Part shown: positions 12,430 through 24,155 of the stretch, piece by piece
How positions within the stretch are numbered: the first letter of the stretch is position 1
Layout: each line of letters begins with the position of its first letter
DNA from: Monarcha castaneiventris obscurior
Lineage: Eukaryota > Chordata > Aves > Passeriformes > Monarchidae
Assembly (NCBI GenBank): GCA_026261815.1
Contig: JAMPIT010000059.1
Span: 23,360,001 to 23,424,000 of the forward strand
Reading direction: 5' to 3'
Length of the DNA stretch: 64,000 nt
The notes under the pieces: generated by a model
What the model was told of the DNA's origin: nothing
Database searches by the model: none
What the model saw: the letters and a program-made list of their open reading frames with translations, nothing else
Program-made: the position numbers and the translations under genes

Positions 12430-12435
12430 AATAAA
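12430..12435 (+). terminator. LTR polyadenylation signal AATAAA
   Basis: Canonical AATAAA positioned between the pyrimidine-rich leader and the U5-like end of the LTR. Confidence 0.6.
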
Positions 12436-12528
12436 CCCTTACTATTGTCACTGGCATATGGTCTGGTCTCGTTTGCATCTTAATTGGGGCAGAGGAATTT
12501 CTAAGAACCTTAAAACTAGATCTTAACA

Positions 12529-12533
12529 CTGTC
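12529..12533. repeat. Target-site duplication CTGTC, right copy
   Basis: Exact partner of 11,713-11,717, directly after the LTR's terminal ACA. Confidence 0.65.
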
Positions 12534-14513
12534 AAAAAAGGGAGTTTTTAAATTTTTCCCCTTGCTTCCTATTCCCATGCGTGTGCTAAGCATGTAAAAG
12601 AAAAAAAACAAATAAACTCATAATCATCCTGTGGAATAGAAATACATTTAACTATTTGTTAGCAATAATTGAATGACTTCCAGCATTTTGCTAGAAAATG
12701 TTCAGCTCTTGGAAGCATTTTTCCATGGCTTCCTACTGTACAATATGTGCACACACAGACAAAGAATTATATTTAATATTTTCCATTAGAACAAGTCAAG
12801 CATATATTTGTGGCACAAGCAGAAGAAAAACACAGTGGTCTGCGAAGTACGTGTCTGACAAAAGGTTAGTCATTTCAACGGAGCAGGTGACAGTCTTTCG
12901 AACATATCCTGTCATGGTTGCAGGAGCCAAATCAGAGGATCTAAACATAAACAAAACAGGAGTCGTGAGACTTTAAATTTTTGACACAGAACAGCATATG
13001 TCTCTATTGGAGCAATTCACCTAATAGAAACTCTTTCTGTGAGCTAAGATTTTTGCTGAAGTATTTACATGATGAAAACTTGATCTTACACATTTGAAGC
13101 AGCAATTTCTCTCTCATACAAAGCTGAACTTGAAAGTGGAGCAGCAGCAGCAGCAGTTATTTGTCCAGTGAAATTAAAATTCAAAATTTTTCTATCACAG
13201 TAAGTGAGATGGTAAAAATATTTGTGGCCATAGCCCTCCCTTTCTACAGTAAATTTGTATCTTTTTTTAAAAGGTTTGTCATCTCTTCATGTGGCTGCAT
13301 TTGTACCATTTTTTTAGTTTTAGTTTTTAAGGGTTGTATTAAGAGGTGATTGGTCACAGACATATAGTTTTAGACTTGGATGTATTGTTGATCTTGCATG
13401 TCATTATATAGTTCTTTTAGCCATTTAAAATCTTACTGAAGTATTTTATTGTCTATGGAACTTAACCTTTTATGCTGCCAATATAGGCTGTTTTGTCTGA
13501 ACACAGAAATTATTCACCTAGTAATGAGGTTTAATAGCATTCTGTTTTAATAGAATAGCAGGGTCATATCACAATCTTTAATTTCTCTTTTAATTTTTAA
13601 TTTCTTTTAATACATTGCTAGGTGTTTCAGTTAGAGAAACTGCTTCTGCTCAAACTCTACTTGTAATATACTTTTTAGTGATTACTTCTATTTCTTATAG
13701 TTTATGATATACAAGAAATTATGTCCTTAGATTTGTATTATGAAAGTATCTGAGTCTTTAAAAACTCCTTAGTTAATAAGATCACTTTGTGTAGGTATTA
13801 TGTTTTGAAATATTAATATTTGAAAATTTAATTTAATTGTACTAATTTCTCTCCTCTAGTTATTTTTAACTTTTCTGGTTACTGTGTGAACTAAGTAATT
13901 TAAGATGTTGAGTGTGTAAACTGAAACCCATAAGATTGTTATGGTTTTCCTTAGTACATACACAAAAGTGATTATTTTTTCTTTCTCCCTGAAATTAGTG
14001 GTGACAGGTTTATCAGGGTTCCTTAATCAAGGACCAGAAGAGGAAGAAGATTCCTGGAACTCAGAAAGCCCCAAGGTCCACTAATAGGATGTTACTGTTA
14101 CTTCAGACATCTGTTTGTGTATTCCTGGCTTCTTTAGTATGAAATGTTCATTTGAGTTTTTCATAATCCAAGGTAATGCAAGCTGTTTAAATCCTTTAGC
14201 CATTTAATACAAATAGTCCCGTGAATATTGAATGCAACAGGATACTGAACATGTTGCCAAGTGTAAATATAGATTATAGTTTGTACCTTAAGGTCTATAC
14301 AAGACTATTAGGCATCTACTGGGAGAAGTATACTTTTTCTTTAAAAGATTTGATTTCTTTTTGGTCTTTTTCTTTATTGGCTTTTTGCTTATTCTGAAAA
14401 CTGAAGAATATTTCCAGAAAGTACCAAAATGCTGAAGGTGGTTTGCTGATACTTTAGGGTTGTACCTAAAGGGGTTTTAAAGCTTACAATTTTTTATAAT
14501 TCTTGTGTTATCA
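12534..14513. other. Unique DNA; possible terminal exon inside
   Basis: No named gene was recognised. There is a short GCA trinucleotide run at 13,141-13,156. The segment 13,999-14,084 has the look of a last coding exon and is treated as a finding. The rest is AT-rich and featureless. Confidence 0.45.
13141..13156. repeat. (GCA)5 trinucleotide repeat
   Basis: Five perfect GCA units plus one base. It is too short to be a strong length polymorphism and is not in a recognisable reading frame. Confidence 0.85.
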
Positions 14514-15200
14514 CAGAATGGGTCAAGTTGGATGGGACTACAGTGGGTCATTTGGTCCAACCTCTCTGCTCAAGCAGGGTCATCCTAGAGCACATGGCAC
14601 AGGATTGCATCCAGATGGCTCTTGAATATGTCCATTAAGACAGATTCCACAACCCTTCTGGACAATCTGTTCCAGTGCTCGGGTACTTGCACAGTGAAGA
14701 AGTTCTTCCTCAAATTCAAGTGGAACTTCCTGTGCATCCACTTCTGCCTGTTGCTTCTTGTCCCTTTTATTGGCACCACTGAGAAGAGTCTCTTGACACT
14801 GTCTCTTCAGATACTTACAGACATTGATGTGGTCCCCCCTCAGTCATCTCTCCTAGAGGCAGAATAGGCCCAGCTCTCCCAGCTTCTCATTGTGAGAGAT
14901 CCTTCTGTGCCCTCATCATCTTTGTTGCCCTCCACTGGCCTCATTACAGGGGCTTCATGTCTCTTTTGTACTGAGGAGCACAGACCTGAACACAGCACTC
15001 CAGATGTGGCCTCACCTGGGCTGAGTAGAGGGGCAGGATCACCTCCCTCCAGCTGCTGGCAATGCTCTTCCTAATGCACCCCAGGATACTATTGGCCTTC
15101 TGGGCCACAAGGTACAGTGCAGATCCATGGAAAGCTTGCTGTTCACCAAGAACCCCAGGTCCTTCTCTGCAGTGCTGCTTTCTACCAGGTCAAGATTATA
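14514..15200 (-). mobile_element. CR1 LINE, 3' part, about 690 bp
   Basis: Read on the minus strand this is the 3' end of CR1: end of ORF2 plus a short 3' region. On the + strand one meets in order the tail region 'tcacagaatgggtcaagttgg', then 'tccaacctctctgctcaagc', 'ctgttccagtgctcgg', 'cagtgaagaagttcttcc', 'acagcactccagatgtggcc' and finally 'aaccccaggtccttctctgc'. These are standard CR1 landmarks in the standard order. The translated minus-strand piece includes FFTVQVPEHWNRLSRRVVES, matching the conserved end of CR1 ORF2. It is truncated 5' as usual for LINEs, and carries stops, so it is inactive. The tail repeat is degraded. Confidence 0.92.
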
Positions 15201-15570
15201 CTTATAGTATTACGTGTTTCAATTGGGTGATAGACAGAAATACATGTATAGGTAAAAACCTTTTCTTTGTTAGTGATTTTTGTTTCAATTTTGGTTTTAG
15301 TATTTGTCTCAGTTTAATGAAATTAGTGTTAATAGAATTGCATTTTTCAGGAGACTTTGAGATAAAGATATAGTCTAAAAAAGGAAAGAATGTGTATAGA
15401 CAATAGTGTGTTTTATTTTTAAAATGTTAACTTCATACTAAACTCAAAAGTAATTTAGCTAGCAATTTCAAGAGCATGAGCCTAAAACTATTTATCCTTA
15501 TTTTGTCCCATGCACAGCTCACTACATGATTGTGTGCTGCTCTGTTACATATAAACTTGTTACTGTTTGC
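15201..15570. other. Spacer between CR1 and LTR, nothing recognised
   Basis: AT-rich sequence with no recognisable gene or repeat. A 103-codon open frame begins in the CR1 and runs into this spacer, so it is not a gene. Confidence 0.5.
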
Positions 15571-16017
15571 TGTCACTAGCGAGCAGAGACTGAAGAATAA
15601 AGAGACATGGACAATTTCATACTAACAGAAACTGACACTTTATTAATTTACAAGTTCACTTATATACCTTAGCACACTGGACTAGCATAAGATCATTGGT
15701 TTACTGATCAGCCACCCGCCAAAGGGATTGGCTGAACCCAACATCATTTACTTCAAATATTTTTCTTCTTGGTACCATAACAATACCATCGCTTACAAAA
15801 AACTCCCAACTGTCTTCCCATAGCATCCATGAGAAAGTGAGGCTTTCACACAGACGCCATCAGAAAACTGAGAAATCACTCTGCACCCAAGTTTTTAGCA
15901 TCCACAGTTTGGTTTGATTAAACTCCCTCAAAGTAGCTCTGGTCACTTTGATATGCTACCATTTACTGCTCCTCTGGCAACTAATCCAACCTAAAGCCTT
16001 GCGGTTTTGTGTACACG
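15571..16017 (-). mobile_element. ERVK-like LTR (limits approximate)
   Basis: Read on the minus strand, a promoter-like arrangement appears in correct order. There are two CCAAT boxes (15,727-15,731 and 15,694-15,698) and a TATA box TATATAAG (15,659-15,666). AATAAA follows at 15,639-15,644, only about 15 bases further on. About 70 bases of U5-like sequence then end in GTGACA at 15,571. The short distance between TATA and poly(A) signal is typical of alpha/ERVK-type avian LTRs. I could not find a matching target-site duplication, so the ends, especially the 5' end near 16,017, are provisional and the copy may be truncated. No internal genes are visible next to it. Confidence 0.55.
15659..15666 (-). 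promoter_or_regulatory. LTR TATA box
   Basis: Minus-strand TATATAAG, with CCAAT boxes about 30 and 65 bases upstream and AATAAA just downstream. The grouping is unlikely by chance and marks the core promoter of the LTR. Confidence 0.5.
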
Positions 16018-16482
16018 TCATCTGTGACTCAGAGGAACACTGGCACGTTCCAGGGTAAAAGAAGGTTCTTTGTGATCCAGCTAAATTTTGGTGCTATTTT
16101 ATATTTCAAGATATTGCACAGATGTTGAACTAGTGGTATACATTTTCAGATGTAGTTAGCCTGCTTTCACTGAGAAAAAAAGTTATGTAGATGCTGTCAT
16201 TTTCTGAGCTTATCTATATTTCATAATACTTCTTCAACTATGGGAAAGAAAAAGAAGGCAGAAATGCTTGTATTTTACCTTTAGACACCTTCCTCTTATA
16301 TATTTCAAGCTACTTGTGATGACCTACTTCAAGGTTTTTGTTTTCCTGGGAACTGCTGTGAGCAGGTCTGTATTTGTAGCTTCGAGACAGAGATTCTAAG
16401 TCTCTGCATTTATATGAAAAGCAGGGACATCCATACAAATTGCAAATCTAAATGATACCTTTATCAGCTTTGACGCACCCAA

Positions 16483-16531
16483 GAAAAACCCAAAAAACAA
16501 AAAACCCCAACAAAACACACACACAAAAAAA
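16483..16531. repeat. A/C-rich low-complexity tract
   Basis: A runs interrupted by C runs, ending in a short (CA)n. Low-complexity DNA. Confidence 0.8.
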
Positions 16532-19500
16532 TCTTGCTGAATTTATCTTGTTTATTCAATTGGCAGATCCAGAGCAAAACTCCGATTTCATTTAATGCTT
16601 TGAACTTTCCTTTAAAAGTAGTTGTCATGCCTTATGACATGAGATATCATCTTGGACAGTATTCTAACTCCAACACATTTCTTTCATTAGTAGCCTTGAT
16701 TATAGCCAGCTGCTTAAGGCTTTGCTTGAGTAAAAATGGGATATTGCATACATGAGTAAAAGTAGACTTGAGTAGGACTTCAAAGGATGTCTTGTGGGAG
16801 GAAGCACAAAGATAAAATTACATCAAAGTACAATTGTATGAATGATGGCTGACAGCAAAATCTCATTGAAGTTGTTGCTGCCCCCAGTTGTTTGTTGCTG
16901 TTGGAAGTTAAGTTTTCAATGATATAAATGAGGAACTGCTTTGGTTTTCTTTCTGGCTTCTGATTGTCTTGGATGGTTGTGAAGCCAGTTAATACTGAGT
17001 TATGAAACAACAAGTATGAAAGTGTCTTTGAGTAATGGAATTTTGATTATTGTAAAGCTTCTAAGAGAACTAACAAAGTTTAGCCCATCAGGTAGTACAG
17101 AAAACAGTCATACAAAAGCCGGAAAGTTGATCAGTGCTCTGTTCCAGCAGGCCTGACAAGACAGTCCTCATCTGAAAGAGTTTACAATGAGCATTATCAA
17201 GCTCTCTCTTAAAAGACTGAGCCACTGAGGCATTTTAGAAAAAATCTTAATTACTGTAAGAAAAAATCATCTCCTTTGTTTTGCACCTATGTTATTACAG
17301 TATGATTAAACTCTTGATTGATAACTTTCTAGAAAATTAAGTAGTATATATACTGCATCCCCATTTTCATGCAAGGCAATGGCCTGAACAATTTCTTATT
17401 CTTAATACTATAGGTTTTAACTTATTTATCCAGGTGAAGTCTGGTGAGTGTTATTCTGTCAGGCAGCCTCTTTGTAAGTTAAATTACCTGATAAAGGTCA
17501 TTATATGTCAGTTAGTTAGATTAATCTTTCAGACTAGTATAGGTACAGCCATGGAAGATATTGCTTATTAATAATTTTTAGGAAATGTCTGAGCGAAAAC
17601 ATTCCGTTTCTCAAAGTCATGTAACAAACTGTGAAAGGTTACTCTGGTAAATAGACACACATTATCTATAGAATTGCCAAATAAATTTCTGCTGTTCTTA
17701 ATATTTGGTTATTCAGGTTTTTTTAAAGAAAAAGGCTGCTACAGAGATCTGGATTCTTCCCTTCCTTTTGTATAGCCCCTGACATACAGTTTTTTGAAGG
17801 ATGTTGCTGTATCCCTCAGTTCATGAAATGTTTTTGGCAGCAACGTGAGCAATGCAGCTGCAAATGAAGTCAACAGTAACTTTGTCAAGAAAATATCTAC
17901 TTTGATAGCAGTCAGCTATGATTCTAGTGTTAGAAAGCATACTAGTCTCAGTCTGGGCATCCAAAAATGAACTATAGTTGCTTTTTCTCTCCTAATGACA
18001 CAATATAATTTTTTTTTTTTTTGTGGTATTTAATGATTCGCTGTACAGAAATATCAATAAACCAAGCAATTTATTAAACTGGACTTCACAGATATTATAC
18101 AAAGCTATATATGCTACAATAAACAATTGGAAAATTAAAGACTGAAATGAAATGAGAGCTGCCACTTCTAAGACTAGTTATGTGTAAGTACAATGGGAAA
18201 CAGAACATTGTAACAGATGGGGGTTGGAAAGCCTGCCAAGTTAACCTAATCTTAATTCTGATACCTCCTAAGTGATGAATAAATCTAGAGAAAGCAATCT
18301 GAGCATGCATCTAATCAGAAAAATCTATATAATTTGCTTGGACTGGTGCACTTTGTTCTCCACAATTTTATGCTCAACAACATTTTAGGTGAAATTAGTT
18401 TCTCTGTTTTTTGTTTATCCAGTCTAAGATAAAAGACCAATATGCAGGACTTCAAATGTTCATGTAGTTTCCCATATGGAGAATGTCTTTAACTCCCCAT
18501 ATAAGGCACTTGTACATGTAGTGACATAAATTTCTGTGTTGTTTGAAAAACTCATTATTGCTCTGAATACTTCTGGATGTTGATACATTTTTCAGATGCA
18601 TGTTTCTTCTAATTTCCTGAATATTTTTGCAATTTCATTCCAAGGAATTACTTCTGTAAGTACAGCAGACTGTATTTTATTATAAACATGCTTGTTATAG
18701 CTATATTATATTTACAAGATTAACGTAAAATTTTAATTCGTACCATATTTCCTCTTTGACCTGACAATGCTGTGTTTTGATAAATGCTAGACTCTCTTGG
18801 TAGGTTAGTAGAGCTACAAACAAAAGAAGGAATGGAATTGCTGGCCAATTAAATACTGAACATAAAGAGCCAAAGTAGAATAATTCAGGAATTTTTAATA
18901 AATGAGTAATTTAAAATTGCAATATCTCATTTTCTTGACAAATACTCTAATGAGTGGAGAAAATGGCTCAATATTAATCCTTTCTTGTGACAGAGAGTAA
19001 AAATGGGGAAAGGATATTAAATTAATCTTCTTATTATAGGTTTAATACAAGTCTTTCCATTCTTATTACCTGATGTTCTCAGACCTCTAAATTTAGAGAC
19101 TTTGTTCATGTCCATTTAGCTTTTATCAAGAAGGGTCTTAGTATTTTTATTGTGTCCATACATCTATTTTTCCTCATGGTAAGGCCCTTTACTGGGAGTA
19201 AAAATTAAGCTATCCTCAGATATGCAACTACTGTATAATACCTTAATCCTCAGTGTTCATGAGTCTCTTTTCCCTTAAATTTAGAAATTAATAGATTGCA
19301 GCAGGAACAGATTCTCAACGAAGTTTGCATCTGTCCTTCCAGATTATTTTCCAGGAAGGTGGTACCACTCCTCACAAACTGCTGGGTGTCACAATTCTTG
19401 AAGCAGAAACAATTTGTATCTGCTTCTACAGATTTTTGGCTTATTTAGTGGCACCAAATGTAGCCACAGATGTATGAGTTTCTTGGATTAAATTAATATA

Positions 19501-21057
19501 TTATTCTTTGAACCATCCTGGTACTTCCAAGAATCTGACAGATTCAACAGAAAAAAATAATCTAGAAAAGGACAGTCAGTCACCGGTTCCCAGGTGTCAC
19601 ATTTTCTGATCATATCAGATACTAACTATAAATATTAAAATCTGTAGAATAGGTTATTACCAAGAGCACTTTTCTGTAGTGAATTGTTAAATTATCTTCT
19701 CTACAACATTTAATTTAAGCTTCACACATTAAGCTTTATGTCTTTCCTGCTTCTTCCCTAGAGAAACAAGCTTCTTCATGTGTCTCTCTAACTGTCAAAA
19801 CTCTTGGGCCATTTCTGCCAAATCACAAAGAAGTATAGCAGTCTCTAAATGTTGAACTTACATAAAAATTGAAGTGTCACTGACGGTTGTAGACAGGGAG
19901 GTAGGAGAAATAATTCATTACTAGTAAAGCAGTTGCATGGTCAAACTTAAGTATGTGTCCATAGCAAAAAGGCATTGGTAACCCCAGAGCTCACAGAATT
20001 ACAGTTCCTGTACATCTGGGAAGAGGATGCTAAGGTTGTATGGTGACTTGATTAGACCATCTTCAACAGATCACTGCTGTAACTTCAAAGCTGCTCTTTT
20101 AAAGAATTGCTTCAATGAGGACTTCTCCTGTGGTGGTGCTAGTTGGGAATACTCCCTCACTTTTTCCTCACAAAAAATACACCTTTGAAGATGCTGTATC
20201 TTGAAAATTATCTCCCATTCAGGAATCTTGTCACTCATAAAGCAGGCTTAACTGCTCTTAAATCCACTATCTGCTGATGTCCTTCAAAAAAAGAAAAAAA
20301 AAAGAGAATATATTCTCATATCGCTAAAGTTATTTTTAATATGCTTATATAAAAACTTTCTCTTTTATGGCAGGGGAGGATAACACAGTCGATGAAGCCG
20401 GATCCATGCATGTTGTTTTGAAGGGCTCTTGGGAACACTTGTCTGTCACCCTGGAGCTATGACAGTGGTACTGCTAAAGTTTCCAGATTTGTCCTTCAGT
20501 GCATGACGAATATCTGCATTTCTCTACCCTTTGATGAGCCGTTGTTTCTTGGAGATCTCTGTTGAGTGTAAGGATGGCTGCCTTGGGAACTATCAAGCAT
20601 TAAATCTAACCTGTTTAGTTCTAGAAACTACATAATATGCTCCATCAATCTAGCTATGCTTGCTTTCACTACAAGTAGTTTGTTACTGTTTTAAATAGGA
20701 CAATCCACTAACCTGTCTTGATGGATTCTTCAATAGCTTGAAATTACATGTATGCTCCTTTAGAATTTCCAGATCCACCTGATGAGGAGTAAGAAAATGT
20801 TTTCATTTAGATTAACTGTAAAGTATGGAGGTGGGATCTGTTCCATATTGTCTCACACAACTACACAGGCATTTACCTGCCTTGTATTTCCTACTTAGTC
20901 TTCTAGTAGAGCAAATTTCAGTGGATGTATACATTTTCAAGCAACTAATATAAAAAAATTCTACATGGAAGCCCTCAGTAAGTAACTCTGACATTGCTGT
21001 CCAAATAACTTTTAGCTGTCATGCTGTTTTTTCATCATACTTGTTGATTTTTTTCAG

Positions 21058-21172
21058 TGGTGTTGTTTGGGGGTTTTTTGTTTGTTTTTGTTGTTTTTAG
21101 TTGGTTGTGGATTTGGATTTTTTTTGGGGGGGTTGTTTGTTTGTTGGGGGTTTTTTGTTTTTTGTTTTTCAT
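21058..21172. repeat. G/T-rich low-complexity tract
   Basis: About 115 bases containing almost only G and T, with T runs up to 8 and three G runs of 5 to 7. On the other strand it is an A/C tract, translated as runs of Pro, Asn and Lys in a spurious open frame at 21,054-21,503. The three long G runs fall one short of a standard quadruplex motif. Confidence 0.9.
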
Positions 21173-23404
21173 TGATGGTGATATGTGTTTTACTGAAGAG
21201 CAATAAATCTAATGCAGAAGTGACATTCTTCTCTGCATGATGGAGAAATACCTCGTAGGTATGTTTGCTCTCATTTTTAAAAAGTTGACACCTCCAAAAA
21301 TGTTTGCTTAGAGAAATCCAAGAACTTATTAAAAGTGAATAACACAGCAGTAAGTTTCCTAGGGGGGGTTTGCTTTCAACCCTTCCAAATAAGGGGGCCT
21401 GGGAGGTAATGATATTTAAGTCCTTTATGCATGTGGACTTATTACAATAATACAAATATTGTAATATTCCAGTCCCTTCTGCTTCATTGTGTAATGGTGA
21501 CATGCCAAATAATAAATCTTGAAAAGATCAGTTTTCTTCCTGTAATTGGATTACCCAGAATTCTTTGGCATAGGAATACATAGGCTGAAATACAAGTTTT
21601 AATTAATGACTCAACTTTTTTTTTTTTTCTGGGGGCTGGTATTCAGGATCAGCTCTACTTATGTGCCTGCTGCCAGCAGGTCTACCCAGAAATACTCGGC
21701 AGTACTGAAAAAATGAGATAAAATACTCCACAGATACTGAATTTTAAATAATTTACTTGGCAACTTAGTGTTTTTTTCTCACAAATATTTGTTTTCCTTG
21801 CAATGATGTAGACTATTTGGTCATGTAGATGGTCATATTGACTGCATATTTTTGAGCCAGTACATAGAACTAAATATTTATTTTTAGTTTTGGAATTAAT
21901 TAATTTACAATAACAATTAATAGAAAACACATCTTGACATTCTAGAGTTCAGTATTAAATTTTAGCCTGAGCAAGATATTTCAAATTTATGGCACTGGAA
22001 ACCTGTCTAGAAACATAAATGGATTGGACAGATAGGACTGGGGACATAGTAAGGCTCAATAATTCTCTGTATAGCAAAGCTGAGAAGAAATCTAAACACG
22101 TTTGGAAGGATGCAGAGACTTAAACTAAGGCAGATGAAGAACAGTGAGAAAATGTTATGGTTAAAAAAGCAGTTTCTACTAAAAAAAAAAAAAGTCCAAT
22201 TTCTACTGACACTTGTGTAATTCAAATTTCCTTAAAAGAAAGTAAAGTGGAAGTGCCACTGGATGTCAAATGCAGAAGTGACTCAGAAATAAAACCTTCT
22301 TTTTCTCATATGGGGCTCAAATTTTAAGGGAATCAGATAAACTATACTGAAGTAAATTTCAAGCAATAAAATTTCTCATATACATTTAGAGTGCTGTCCC
22401 TGGTGATGCTGACGTGTGGTTCTGCTGCTTCATTTACCCAGTGCTAGCTGGACATCACTAATGCTGTAGTTACACAAAAGCAATTCTGTTATAGAAAGGT
22501 TTTAATGTCGGAGGGACTTACGTGATCTGCTATGACTAGTGTTAGGGTTTGCTAGAGCTGAATTGATCCACCTCTTCCGAGAGAAACAAAAAGCTCTTCC
22601 TGAAAAGAGGACTGAGGGTGAAAAATTACTATGAGGAACAGCTAACAAAACAAAATGAACAAACCAAACCGACAAAAGCCCAGTTGAAAAAACAAACAAA
22701 AAAATCCACCACAAAGGGATTAAGTGGTTAAAAGTGTAAGGAAGAGTGCCAGTGGAAAACATGGAGTGAAACACTCCTGGCAGCCTGTGTTACTGCCTGT
22801 AAGTAGCCAACGAAGAACCAAATGCAAGACATGTTTTTTTCCAAAGATATGACAAACCAAGTGACTGTAAATAATCCCTCCTCCCACCCACACACCATCT
22901 CCTTCCCACTGTGCTCTGAACAGTTGGACTGGACAGGATCAGGATTCATCTGTCAAGGGAATTCTGCGACTTTGGTAGGGCACTGAGGGAGGAGTAAAAT
23001 GAGTGGGGTGTGTACACACATGTACACAATACTGCATATGTGGGTTTTTTCCATATCAGTGAAGTTCTCTTCACCAAGAAAATGAATGCCAGCTTTCCAG
23101 GAATTGGACCCAGGCAGTGACAATGTCCAAACTGGGTCTGTCCTGGAGTATGTAGCTGTGTGCACTGCTAGACCCAGCTGTGTGAGCGGGTTCTCAGGGA
23201 AGGGCTTCCCAGCACTCATGGGTGACATTGTTCCACTCAGCTGACTTTGGCTCATCTTGGACTTCATCTGCCAGCCTTTCTGTGAGGGAGCAGCAATGGG
23301 CTAAGGCCAGCCTATAGTGATAGTGGGGAGAAAATCTTGTGAAGGAAGGAAGTTCTGGGCCTGCATGTTGCATCTGACACTTTGGAAAAAGCCTGGCTCC
23401 TGTC

Positions 23405-23456
23405 GTACATGTTATCGTCATGTACACTGATGAGTGTACATGATGATAACATGTAC
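23405..23456. repeat. Near-perfect 24-bp inverted repeat with 4-base loop
   Basis: Arms 23,405-23,428 and 23,433-23,456 are reverse complements with a single mismatch, around the loop GATG. The mismatch places G opposite T, so a + strand RNA would keep a G-U pair. The bases 23,425-23,436 are also perfectly complementary to 23,469-23,480, giving a second, competing hairpin. Function unknown. Confidence 0.9.
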
Positions 23457-24029
23457 ACTGAGATGAATCACTCATCAGTGATGCTGTGACCTCTGCTCCT
23501 TTTCATGGAAAAAGAGCATCAAAAGAAAATGCACTGGCTATTCCCACTTAAATAATCACCTGTTAAAGTCATAGCTGGTATAAAACTAAAAGAATAAATG
23601 CAATTTAAAAAAAAAATCTCCAGGCCCTTTTTTTCAATATGGAACAACATAATGGTAGTTTTGTGGAGTCTCTCCAGCAAAACACTATGTAGGAGAGAGT
23701 GAAGCCTTTGCATTCCTGTGAAGAAGAGAGGATGGCCAAGGGTAACTGAGAGAAGAAGAGATGGAGTGTGGATGGCCAGAGTTTGCCACTGATCTGTACT
23801 CCTTGGTGTCTCACAGCTACACAAGGTGAGCAAAAACATCCCTTGCTAAGATCCCCTTCTGCATTGGTGCTGGACAGCAACCTTGGCTCACTGGCCATGG
23901 CTTGGAACTGTTTCAGTTTTTCTTTACCATCTGCCCATTTTATATCATCTCTTCCCCACCACAACATTGTGAATGCTGAAAGAGCACAAAAAGATTTTAG
24001 AGGATACCTGTTTTCCTCTTCATTTTGGT
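23457..24029. other. Unassigned DNA containing the longest open frame
   Basis: The minus-strand frame 23,605-24,159 (184 codons) is the longest in the window. Its first third falls in an ancient LINE trace (24,030-24,155), and the rest shows no domain, signal peptide or family resemblance. Another minus-strand frame overlaps it. I do not call it a gene. Confidence 0.5.
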
Positions 24030-24155
24030 ATCTGATCCTATAGCCATTGCTTACAAATTCTTTTTGATGTTGCTGGTAACATCTGCCTCCACAGCTTCCT
24101 GCAGCAATACTTTCCAGAGTTTCACTACTTACTGTGTAAAGAAACAGTTTCTTAT
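24030..24155 (-). mobile_element. Trace of an ancient CR1/L2-type LINE
   Basis: On the minus strand the sequence runs 'ctgtttctttacacagtaag', 'gtgaaactctggaaagt', 'ggaagctgtggaggcagatg', 'catcaaaaagaatttg'. This follows the end of ORF2 in old amniote LINEs, where the protein reads roughly FFTQ..VKLW..LP..VVEA..S.FKK. Several frame changes have occurred. It is much more decayed than the other CR1 copies, suggesting an element inherited from early in the bird or reptile lineage. Identification is from pattern memory only. Confidence 0.45.

Larger units (their letters stand above)
11718..12528 (+). mobile_element. Solo LTR of an endogenous retrovirus, 811 bp
   Basis: The element starts TGTCAGAG and ends CTTAACA, so it has TGT...ACA ends, with CTGTC duplicated on both sides. 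A TATA box (CATATAAA, 12,224-12,231) is followed by a long pyrimidine-rich stretch (12,338-12,417). A polyadenylation signal AATAAA lies at 12,430-12,435. About 90 bases of U5-like sequence then run to the 3' end. The order promoter, leader, poly(A) signal fixes the + orientation. Length, 5-bp duplication and overall look fit an ERVL-class LTR of passerines; this family call is from memory. No internal retroviral sequence or second LTR is present. The minus-strand open frames at 11,869-12,226 are shadows of this GC-rich element. Confidence 0.78.
16018..23404. other. Unique AT-rich DNA, no gene seen
   Basis: Over 7 kb without a recognised exon, RNA gene or transposon. It holds simple tracts: A/C-rich 16,483-16,531, T run 18,009-18,022, G/T-rich 21,058-21,172, T run 21,616-21,628, A run 22,181-22,193. 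A motif at 18,231-18,247 recurs at 41,756 (see findings). From 22.9 to 23.4 kb the sequence is less AT-rich but matched nothing known. Confidence 0.45.
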
